A stretch of DNA of 64,000 bases from Calliopum simillimum (Eukaryota; Arthropoda; Insecta; Diptera; Lauxaniidae), in NCBI GenBank assembly GCA_951812925.1, contig OX638372.1, positions 36,640,245-36,704,244 on the forward strand, read 5' to 3'. This document shows positions 54,398 to 64,000 of the stretch, piece after piece (the first letter of the stretch is position 1; the number at the start of each line of letters is the position of its first letter). The position numbers and the translations under genes are program-made. The notes beneath the pieces are model-generated. The model saw only the letters and a program-made list of their open reading frames with translations, did no database searches and was not told where the DNA came from.

Positions 54398-55512
54398 TCA
54401 TTTTTGACGGCGCCTCTGAAGATACGATTCATCCCAAGGCAGAGCGCAGTGGGTATAAATCGCATTTATCATATGAAGTATACCAGCTATTAGACCTTGT
54501 TTTCCACTTGAATTCATTGTGCGTTGATCTTCATTGCCGCACATAGTCAGCGATGAGTCGAGTATTGCAAAACCGACAATACACAAGGTACCCATAACAA
54601 TATTATACACTATTGACTGAAAGAAATATAAGATCTTACATAAATGCTATATTTTAAAGAATTGACAAAGCCACTTACCACTGGATCTCTGCATAAACGC
54701 GGCAGTAGGAATATACCAATTATATAGCAAATATTTGGAACTATTGGACAAGCGGTAAACATAACATAGACTGCAACTGCGCTAGATACTTCATGGGCAG
54801 TAATACATATTGAACGATGCTCAACCAAGGCAAAAATTTTGTTTGCTGAGCGAAATTCCAATAACTGCAAACAAGAAATACATTTATGGTATTTATAGAT
54901 TCTTGGTATTTGTTCTGGTATTCATTAAAATTTAACATAATCACTCTTTTGAGATTAACTTCACTGTTAATCGTTATTCGAGGGATATCAATCAGAAAGG
55001 CATAGAAAATGTTGGAATCATTTGCGAAAAAAGATTATATGAAGAATAGTAATTTTTAAGATTTTTCTTATTTAAAAGTTGTTAGTTAAGGTCCCGAGAT
55101 ATACCAACTTTGAATCTAAGCTGTATTAAAGCTCAAGGTAAGGATTTCACAAAAGCCTAAAGTCGTATAGTTTTGAAAACTGATTTAGATACTATCATGA
55201 AACTAAAAAAAACAACTCAAAACAAGATGACTTAAGGTGACTAATCCACTGAAAAGAAAATTTTTTGCTGAATATTAATATGCTCCGTTTACTACACTAG
55301 TTGGCTTTCGCCGGAATTTACCGGCTGACGTCAATTTGTATGGACTCTGATAAAAAATTTCAAAAGGGTTGATTATTCCCATGTCAATACACTTGTATGA
55401 TTACTTTTCTTAACAAAAATACAAATCTTACCGTAGCAATGATATAAAGTACGAGCACTGGGAATCTTATCAGAAGTCCAAATATGTAACTGGTTATGAA
55501 ATCGTTATCCAT
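54398..55512 (-). CDS. Small multi-TM protein, paralog B
   Basis: Exons 55512-55432, 54864-54679 and 54616-54398 give 161 residues with phase-0 introns at the same places as in paralog A. It starts MDNDFITSYIFGLLIRFPVL; TM segments and the blocks SSAVAVYVMFTACPIVPNIC, LPRLCRDPV and LPWDESYLQRRRQK match paralog A. Both genes lie on the same strand about 5 kb apart, so they arose by tandem duplication before the transposons between them arrived. A basic C-terminal tail (RRRQK) could be an ER-retrieval or membrane-surface signal. Function unknown. A minus-strand AATAAA lies at 54341-54346. Confidence 0.8.
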
Positions 55513-55884
55513 AGCTAGTAACGTATTTAAAATTATTTGCCTGAATGCTATTTGCTAAAATAAAAATTGAAAGAAAAAGTCTATTTGACATAAGAAAACA
55601 TACAATTTCTCAAGTTTACAAAATTTTTGTTCAAAAAAAGTTTTTCATATTAAAGTATATCAACTTTTTACGTATACATTCCTCTGTAGAAGATGGTCTC
55701 TATTAGAATGGGTGCCAGAATATGTGAACCGAAAACTTAGCTCAGATTCTTTTAGGTAGTACTCCAAGTAACTGGAAAGTCGATGTTGCCTGGATCAGCG
55801 GTGGCCCATCTTTTATCCCCTAGCCCCCGTCCAGTGCCACCATGGTTTTCCGTCCTAGATTCTTATAGCCGTTTGTGATGGAAT

Positions 55885-56120
55885 GAGTTCTTTTAATTAC
55901 GAATATGAGCTTGGCTTTCTATCACGTCGGGATCCTGAGCTATCCTTGCTTAAATGTGCAAAAACAGTGTTTTGAGCTTTAAGTATTGTAAAATTAAGGT
56001 AATAATAATTTTTATCAATGGGCTTGGATAGCTAAAACTATTTTCAACAGGCCATACTCATACCATTTTCCAGTTGGATTACTAATTTACGAGTTATAAG
56101 ACATTACAAAAAAAGATTTT
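55885..56120. repeat. Diverged repeat shared with 63340-63570
   Basis: ATCCTGAGCTATCCTTGC and the following 60 bp match ATCCTGAGTTATCCTTGC near 63390, and the order of further short blocks (CGAGTTATAA) is kept. Class unknown. The region 56120-56890 shows nothing else. Confidence 0.5.
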
Positions 56121-56895
56121 TTCAATGCCACACATTTTAATACATATCTTACAAACTATACAAGCTATATTGTTGAAAATTGGTGGATAGACGGCGAACA
56201 TAACTACCATACACTATTCGAAAGTAGGCGAAATTAGAACAGTGCTGTATCTTTTTTTCTTCTCAGAAATATTGTAAACTGAATTAATGAAAAATCGTAT
56301 GTTTGCAATTTTTGAACTTTATAGGTTAGGATATTTCGAAAAAAATAATATTGATATAATTTAAAAAGGGGTTCTAAAGACAAGGACTAGCACTTTTAAT
56401 ATCAACATCAAGTTTTATGGCCAAAGGTTACCCTGACTTGTTAAACATCTTCAAAAATATCAAAAAGACCAGTGTTTTTTGCACTTTTTGGTTAGGATAT
56501 CTCAAAAACTATATGCGATAAAACCTGATATTAGAGAAAAATAAAAAAATGTATATTTATGCGTTAAGGAAATATGTAATTGAAAATTTTTTATGTAATT
56601 TATGAAATTTTTAATTATTGTGAGATATTTTTTTTATTATGGAATTTATGCTCGTAAGTATCAATATCATTTTTTAATTCCGAAATATTTATTCGAAAAT
56701 TGTGTAAAATTGAACATATGAATAGAAAATATGAATTTTATATAAAATGGTTCAAAACATTTTCATATGAACTTCTGTATAAAATTTATACAAAAATAGT
56801 ATAAAAGATTTTTGTATGGCGATACTATTAAGTTTAAACTAAAATAGTGTATATTGTATTAATACTTTATTTGTATAAATTTTATACGAATAATA

Positions 56896-58606
56896 CAAGC
56901 CCTAACCACTATTGGTTCGTACAGCTCCGATTTTTTTCTAAACTCGATATTTGGCGAATTTTCTTGAATTACCTATTGATTTTATGTTCACAGTCTTTAA
57001 ACTTTTGAAAAGCTTATAGTATCAGCTACCAAAAAATAATAACACAAAAAATAAATATTTCAAAACTGCAACAATAAATGCATTTATTCAGATGTATTAT
57101 TTAAAAAAAAACAAAAAAATATGACCACTATTACTTCGTACGGTCACTTCAACTTATGATTAATATTTTGTTACGTCGCCTTTTGCCTTAATAACCTCTT
57201 CGATTCTAAGTGGCATTGTTTTTATTAAACATAAGCACTCATTTAGCGTGATAGAATCCCAGATTTCTTGTATTTTGTTCTTCAAACCATCAACAGTCCT
57301 TTGGGGATCATTTCGGAACCTTCTTTTCATTATTGCCCATAAGGACTCAATTGGGTTAAGGTCCGGGCTGGAAGATGGCCAACCTAAAACTTTTATATTC
57401 TTAAGCTGAAGTCAATTTTTAATAGTTTTGGCAGTATGGGGGGTGCACCATCTTGTTGGAATATGAACTCATCTTCATAAGTTATATGAGACACAGAGGG
57501 AAGCAAATTATTTTCCAAAATATCGATGTAGTTATGGGCTTTTACAGTACCATCTATGAAATGTAGCTTTCCTACTCCTTTTGAAGACATGGAGCCCCAG
57601 ATCATAACGCTCTTTGGGAACTTAACCACTCAAACAATCTCTATGATTAAGTTCGTTTTTCGTTCGTATAACGCGAGATCTGCTATCGCCGACGCATACA
57701 TCAAATTTGGATTCATCGCTAAATATGACGGAGTCCCATTATCGCTGCACCCACAATCGCCTGGACTTGGCCCACAATAGCCGCTTTCGCTTTTGGAGAG
57801 CAGTTAATAAAGGTTTCATCTTTGCCTTAAAAATTCAAGAAATTACTTATGGAATTTACTATGACTGTAACCATACCTCATAGAAGTTGTAATCAAGTTT
57901 ATGCAGCTGTAATCGAGTCCATTCATGTCCCACACGTTTACCGATCTTCTGTGACCATTCTGTAGCCAAGTTGCGAACAGAAGCTCGCCTGTTGTTTTTA
58001 ATTATTATACTCAAATCACGAATGTCTCGATCTGTTAGCTTTGATTTCCGACCGATTTCGTGAGCCTTTGGTGCAACAGATCCGGTTTTTTTTATAATTA
58101 TCGATTATACATTGTACCGTTGACCTCGCCAAGTTTAATTCTTTTGCAATTTAACCATAACTGCTTTTCAATTTATATTTATCAATAATTAGTTCACGAA
58201 TTTCCGTAGAAAGTGATTTTCCGCGCGCCATTGTGAAATGCTGATAGGAAACTTCGCCAAATATTTGACAGAAATATCACGATTAACGGTAAAGTCGTGG
58301 CATACCTTCTGTTTTTATTTTTGTGTAGATTAAACCAGGTTTTTCGGGGCTTAACTGACTGTACGAAGGAATAGTGGTCATATTTTTTTGTTGTTTTTAA
58401 ATAATACATCTGAACAAATGCATTTATTGTTGCAGTTTTAAAATATTTATTTTTTGTGTTAGTATTTTTTGGTAGCTGATACTATAAGCTTTTCAAAAGT
58501 TCAAAAAATGTAAACACAAAATCAATGGGCAATTTAAGAAAATTCGCCAAATATCGAGTTAAGAAAAAAAAAAGGAGCTGTACGAACCAATAGTGGTTAG
58601 GGCTTG
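56896..58606 (-). mobile_element. Tc1-like transposon with 255-bp inverted repeats, inactive
   Basis: TA at 56894-56895 and 58607-58608 flanks ends CAAGCCCTAACCACTATTGG. The repeats run 56896-57150 and 58352-58606 at about 90 percent identity. Each has an outer CCACTATTGGTTCGTACAGC and an inner CCACTATTACTTCGTACGGT, the double transposase-binding layout of the IR/DR group, such as Minos and Sleeping Beauty. The 1711-bp length is typical. Confidence 0.93.
57165..58232 (-). pseudogene. Tc1-type transposase, broken
   Basis: Starts MARGKSLSTEIRELIIDKYK at 58232, then a stop after about 27 codons. Further on SDESKFD (first catalytic Asp), VMIWGSMSSKG, IFQQDGAP (second Asp) and GWPSSSPDLNPIESLW (last acidic residue) appear in different frames, with a stop near 57645. 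All domains are represented but no continuous frame remains. Confidence 0.88.
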
Positions 58607-58609
58607 TAT

Positions 58610-60280
58610 ATTGTATAAACGCTTTGTATACCAAGTTGTAGCATAGATATTATACCAAATTTGGTGTGGATTTGTATTCATTCCAATTTTGTTTGAATTT
58701 TACACCCAAACTATTTACTGTGCACTGTGTGCTACGATGCTAGTGAACGTGAATTGCCTTTATAATAAAATCAGTAATATTAGTCGTACAGTAACGTATA
58801 CTCCCATTTTAGAAAGGTAAAATTGCGTTTGAGTGCAGTTTTACCTAAAGGTTTGGCTTGCAGATAAGACAAATTATGAAAAAACGATGTTAATCATTAC
58901 GTATATTAAGGGCCGTGAGCGACCTCTAAAATGACATCAAATCGAACAATGAATTTGAGTTCATTAATATTTTTAACCATAAAAGTGGCGGCCGCCTTAA
59001 TGTATCTACATATGTACATATATTCAAACATATGTGTTTCACAAAAAAATATGTTGCAATAGGAAAAGCTGCACGATCAATACGAATATCTTGAATTACA
59101 AAATTCCGCATATTAATTAATATGTTTTAAAATTCTTATTAGGGTATGATGGAAATTGTTTCAAACACGTCATGTTATGTAATCTAAGCAATTGTTGATT
59201 TTATTCTAAACGGCATCTACTTAAGTACAATAAGTTCATTATAAGCACGCAATGTGTTCCAATTAAGCATAATAACGAAATAAATATCGAACAAATTGGC
59301 ATACAATAAAGGTGTTAAAATTGCAGTTGCGAGTGTAACAAATTAAAAGTGGGGGTTTTTTTTATAACACAGCCGCAGTTCGTTATTAGTTGAATAAATG
59401 CATGCATTTTTTTTGGGTTTCAGTAATTTTGCACGACTGGCCCTAAAATAATTTCATTCGAAATAATATCACGTGTTTTCTTCCGCATTGTATTCTGAGA
59501 ACCTTCATTAGTTAAAGTAAATTTGACAAAAAATCTGAAGTGCAGTCATTTTTGAGAAATCCTTAGTGTAAAGACCACAAAAATCTGTTTTATGCAAATA
59601 TATCTCTAGCGAATATGTTCTTACAAAAATATTAGTCAACAATTATGTAGCTTTGGGTATGAAACTTTTTTTCTCCAACAAATTGTTTAAGAGATATGCC
59701 AATTGCGCCACATAGCTTCAGAGATACGATGAATCATATTTTTTGGGGAGCGACAACGCCCACTTTTTAAGTAAACATTGATTGTCCCCGTGCCTACTTT
59801 TTATGCAAATATTATTTCTCTCAGAGTTCTTTACATACTTGTGTACTAAATCTCATCTATCTGCCTCAAACGGTTTCAGGAATATGATGAATTATTTTTT
59901 TAGTTAGGATAGCCCACTTTTCCAGTGAAAGCAATTTGCCAGAGGGCTCTTTACGAACGTATTGTACAATATGTACAATATGCATATAGGTACCAAATCT
60001 TATCTATTTGTCCAATAGGTTCAGAAATATGATGATTATTTTTAAGATTTTTTGAATTTAATGATCGAAAAATTGGGTTTTTGCAACCAAAATTCCACTG
60101 TGCGGCATCCAAGACGCGTCTACCACCGAAAAAAATTATTAGTTTATTTTTAAACAAAGTCCACCATATCGAACGGCCATGTTGGGTTTTGTTAAAAACA
60201 TGATATTATTGATGAAGTATATCTGCTATAGAAGTTGCATACTACTTCGTAATTTCCAACACTAGAAATAAAAATAACGC
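58610..60280. other. Intergenic stretch
   Basis: No supported gene or clear element. Open frames here are short and lack domains. Phrases such as CCCACTTTT with TCAGAAATATGATGA recur loosely (about 59700-60040) and suggest old repeat debris. Confidence 0.5.
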
Positions 60281-60283
60281 AAA

Positions 60284-60845
60284 ATCATGACGGAGGGGAC
60301 ACATGACGGTGGGGACATTTCATGAATAATTGAGCATTACGCACACAAAGCATGCCGCCAACTCTTGCTACCGGGCACAATCGACAAAGTTTGACAAACT
60401 CTTCATTCCACAATGATGATACACCAAAATATTTCCACTTCTCACCAATATTTTGACCATGATGAAGGGGACATCGACGTTTTTCCCGTACTTTTGTCTT
60501 TTTGTTTCGACCGCAGCAAGTAAATGGGTACATTTGGAGAGAATTCCTCTGTTGGGCTTGGTTTCTATGTTGATGGATTTGAAAAAAAAAAACCCGACGC
60601 GAAAGCCCTCCAATTTAGAATTATCTACGAAACATGAAAAATGCGTGGGACAAAAGTGATAATGCCACCAGCGAGCATCGGAGGGTCAGAATTGGGCTTG
60701 CTCCACGAAAAAAGCATCTGTTCTTGTGGAACTTAAATATGTCCACACGCAGAACATCAGTGGAATATTGTATTGGGCTAAATCGAGCGTAGAAAAGGCT
60801 TGATTGGCAAAAGTACCATAACGGAGGGGACATTTTTGGTAGTTT
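60284..60845. repeat. Region bounded by GACGGAGGGGACA-type direct repeats
   Basis: TGACGGAGGGGACA and TGACGGTGGGGACATTT lie at 60288-60325 and AACGGAGGGGACATTTT at about 60819-60836. The interior is less AT-rich than its surroundings but carries no convincing frame. The nature is unclear. Confidence 0.4.
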
Positions 60846-60999
60846 TCATGCGATTAAACTTTATCAGGACTTCTTTTTGATTCCGGGATGTACGTACATT
60901 AATAAAAATGTTAATTTTGAAACAATGTTATGGTGGGATGGTCGAAATTTTGCTTCAATCGCGCAATACACCCGTGGGACAGGTGTTTTTCGGCATTTC

Positions 61000-61560
61000 G
61001 TGACATTCACCCATATATGTATGTTCTTGAAATGCATTACCTCCTAAGCCGATATAGCCATGTCCGTCTGTCTGGTTGGCTAGCTGTCTGTCCGTCTGTG
61101 GAATTACTTTTCACGGGAAAACTAAGCAAGATAATTTGATGAAAATTAGTACACTACCACCGTCATCAAAGTGGGATTGAAAATGAGCAAAATCGTTAAA
61201 CGGAAACGCTTACCGACCATACAAAAAAAGTTCAAAACGTAATATAAAGAGCATTATTCGCGAGTTCTCGCGAAAAACACATAAATACTAAAGTTAGTAA
61301 GTACAAGCTCTGAGCCAAAAATAGGCGAACTCAGACTAGAGGGTGTGGTACCTCCCGTATAAGCAAAAGTTTCAAAATGCTATGCTGAAAGCGGTTTTTG
61401 AGTTAATCCAAACAAATTTCTCTCAAACACTGGGAACAGTAAATGCAAGTTCTGTGCAAAAACTAAGTGTATTCGGTCAAGAGGGCGTAGCACTTCTCGT
61501 ACAAGCAAAATTTTCAAAATACTGTAGTTTAGGGTATAATATTTTTTAGTCAGGCCAAAG
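61000..61560. repeat. Dispersed repeat, copy 3 of the 21700-22710 family
   Basis: GTCCGTCTGTCTGGTTGGCT, GGGAAAACTAAGCAAG, AAGTACAAGCTCTGAGCC and GAGGGTGTGGTACCTCCCGT appear in the order seen at 21990-22440, and the end AGGCCAAAG matches 22700. Confidence 0.65.
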
Positions 61561-62984
61561 GCAAAACACTTCTTTGTTTTTATTGGGCGTGAGCCTCCCT
61601 AAAATGCTTAATTATTTTTATATGCATTTATAATATTTACTATAAATGTTCAGATATGACGAATTTAATTTTGATATTGCGTCATAACATATTTTGTAGG
61701 AGCACAAATGCAATGTTCCTCTTTTTTTTATTATTGCCATAATTTCGAATTCTTGATATCCAACATTGCCACTTGGAACGACTTAATTGATTTTGCAAAT
61801 AAAATTTAAATTATAGTTTCCAAGGCAAAGTGCGGCATCGATAGATAGGTTTACAATTCAAATTAAATCAATTGAATTTTTAATTTAAATAATACGCTAA
61901 TTAAAAACGTTGAATACGTAGCTAAACGTTGTTGTTATAAAATTACAATTAAAATCAACAAAAACAAATACAAAAAACATTGCAGTAATATTACGATGTA
62001 ACTTAAGCATGTTACAAAACCAAATGCATAACGTTATGATGCCATAGTATTCGCACACTCTAGAATACCAACTAAAATGTAGATACTTAGATACTCGGAT
62101 TAACGGCGATTGCAATGATGTTCATCATTTAAACGTTACCGGTACTAAGTACGTAAATTGGTGTATGCAAGCCGGTTGCGGTCAATAATCTTAGGAAATT
62201 TATGAATTATTACAACATATTATTTGTTGTTATCGTGTTGTGTATCCGTAGATGATACTCGTAATGCTCGTAATGTTATGTCACGATATAAACACGTGAA
62301 ATGTGCGATGGCAATCTTTACTGTGAGTTATGGGAATTTCTTCGTTTGTTTTTTTTTTCTTGGAGAGAATTAATTTATTTTGATGTTTTTTTTTATTTTT
62401 ATGTGTTTAATCTTATTTATAAATGATAATATAATTATAACTAAGATTTTCTTTTATATTTTATTAATTACTTACCATATTAGCAGCCCCATCGGCATTG
62501 AGAAATTAACTTCATTAAAAAGTTAATTAGCGTTAAGTTTCGATTTAATTGTCTTCATATGATATTGCGTTTCACGAGATATGGTTAATGCATTAGGCTG
62601 AATTTATGGTAGGTAAATGTAAAAGATGAAAAATCATTTTTTGATATTTTATGCATTTTGGTCAATTACTGAAAGTTGTCTTGAGGTTATACATAACGTG
62701 GTAAAATTCCTTTCAAAAGGCCTATTTCGAAACCATACCAGTATTGGTCTCGATCTCGAAATATTATCATCGTCTTCGTCTTGATCTTGGTCTCGAAAAG
62801 TTACCAAGACCAAGACTAATTTTGCTCATCAATTAAAAAAATCCGAAGTAAGTTGAAAAGCACCGAAAATTATACACAAAATGTCGAAAAATATACTAAG
62901 GCATTGTAAAAATTACAACGCTAAACATGACAGAATTCAGCCACTTTAAGTTAGCTGAAAAAAAAATATGCCATAATTATAGGC

Positions 62985-63135
62985 TAATTAAAGGCTAATT
63001 AAAAAAAAAGTTAGTTCTGCTAGCTTAAACTTAAGCTATTTCTAGAAAACACATATTGAACTAAGTAAGAAGTCAATAATTAAAGGCTAATAAAGTTTAA
63101 GCTAGCAGAGCAAACTTTTTTTTTTAAAAAATTAA
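62985..63135. mobile_element. Small inverted-repeat element
   Basis: TTCTGCTAGCTTAAACTTAA near 63015 is inverted at about 63085-63108, with AATTAAAGGCTAAT on both sides. MITE-like, about 150 bp. Confidence 0.5.
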
Positions 63136-63144
63136 GAGTAGAGT

Positions 63145-63265
63145 TCGACCGATTAATCGGCTTCGGCTACGACTTCGGCCACATTCGGCCAAAAAAACGC
63201 CTTCGGCCTCACATTCGGCCTTCGGCCAAAAATAAGTCGAATGTTTGGCCGAAGCCGAATGTTTG
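63145..63265. repeat. TTCGGCC repeat cluster
   Basis: TTCGGCC or its inverse GGCCGAA occurs about eleven times in 120 bp, in both orientations, within AT-rich DNA. It can form several alternative hairpins. No coding frame is implied. From 63600 to the window end nothing else is seen. Confidence 0.7.
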
Positions 63266-64000
63266 TAACTTCAAGCATAAAGCAACTTGTTGATTAAAAA
63301 AAAACTTTTAAACAAAATGATGGCCGTTTATAGTGGATTGGGACTTTGTTATTACGAATCTAAACTTTGTTTTTTTCAATTATGTCAGAATCCTGAGTTA
63401 TCCTTGCCCAAAAGTGCAAAAATCATTGTCTTGAGATATACTTTGGGCTATGTAACAAAAACAGTAAATGGCAAAATTTAATTTTGTTATTGCATTTGGA
63501 TAGGTAAGATCACTCTTAACGCTCTACATTTTTAATTCTATTCCTACTTTCCGAGTTATAAACCATTAAAATAAGGCTATTTCTCAATAACATACAAAGA
63601 ATTTTTCCGGACCGAAAAATTAAAAGTTCTTTATTAATTATTTTTTGTCAGTTAAATATTTCATTACAAACATTTCGAGCCCTTACAGAACAAAGTCGGA
63701 TGATAAATGGCCGCTTTATTTAAGAGAGGTGGTGCCTTCGTGAGATATCGGATACAAAAGGTCGAGTAAATCAGTTTTTGGTCTTCCGATAGTAGGTTTG
63801 ATCTTTTGTTCTAGTCATACCTTGAGAAATTGTGCCTTCCTGAGAAATTGAGTGCTAAAGGTCAAGAAAATACCTTTAAATTGAATATAATTTGTACGAA
63901 AACAACTTATGCAAGTTTTCTGAGCTAAAAAATCGTGGATCAAATAAGGGAATACATTTTATAAAAACCTTTTGCACCTAATATCTCACAAAGGGACCAC

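Noticed and set aside
60368..60833. Overlapping open frames on both strands
   Set aside because: No recognisable domain, splice sites or codon pattern; the region is bounded by direct repeats.

Overview
The window reads as nuclear DNA of a higher fly (Diptera, Brachycera). It is AT-rich, its genes have many short GT-AG introns, and the recognisable proteins match Drosophila-type genes: mitoguardin, an Axs/anoctamin-10 protein, a singles-bar-like MARVEL protein, and the queuosine-tRNA mannosyltransferase formerly called GTDC1. Most of the sequence is transposon debris of many families and ages. I cannot fix the species.

Layout. 1-646: a 531-bp unit, partly repeated in tandem, with tRNA-like Pol III boxes and a convincing type I hammerhead ribozyme at its junction. 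1238-5742: a complete copia-type LTR retrotransposon. 5894-9946: a nested pile of inverted-repeat elements holding a broken Neuroglian-like gene fragment. 11818-19746 (-): a four-exon, 937-residue helical protein gene that I cannot name; its first intron holds a second complete copia-type element (13555-17966) with identical LTRs. 19900-23790: fold-back and dispersed repeats, including a striking palindromic element with 9-bp target duplications. 24062-25609 (+): queuosine-tRNA mannosyltransferase. 28410-29017 (-): a small four-TM protein. 31171-34068 (-): mitoguardin. 34661-39180: piggyBac-like and other non-autonomous elements. 39882-44190 (+): anoctamin, converging tail to tail with the MARVEL gene at 44470-45792 (-). 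46142-48900: a MITE, a Tc1-like scrap, and a LINE remnant split by a hAT-type MITE. 49181-50329 and 54398-55512 (-): a diverged pair of small multi-TM genes. 51653-52128 (-): an NCOA5/Neosin-like fragment. 52300-52700: a Penelope-like tail with a second hammerhead-like core. 56896-58606: a dead Tc1-like transposon with 255-bp inverted repeats. 58610-64000: no gene seen, only repeats.

Exon models were built by joining open frames at GT-AG sites. In each case the phases agree and the summed length is a multiple of three, but no transcript data were available. Functions come from recognising protein families by eye, without a database search. The host genes do not form a pathway; several encode membrane proteins of mitochondria, plasma membrane or ER.
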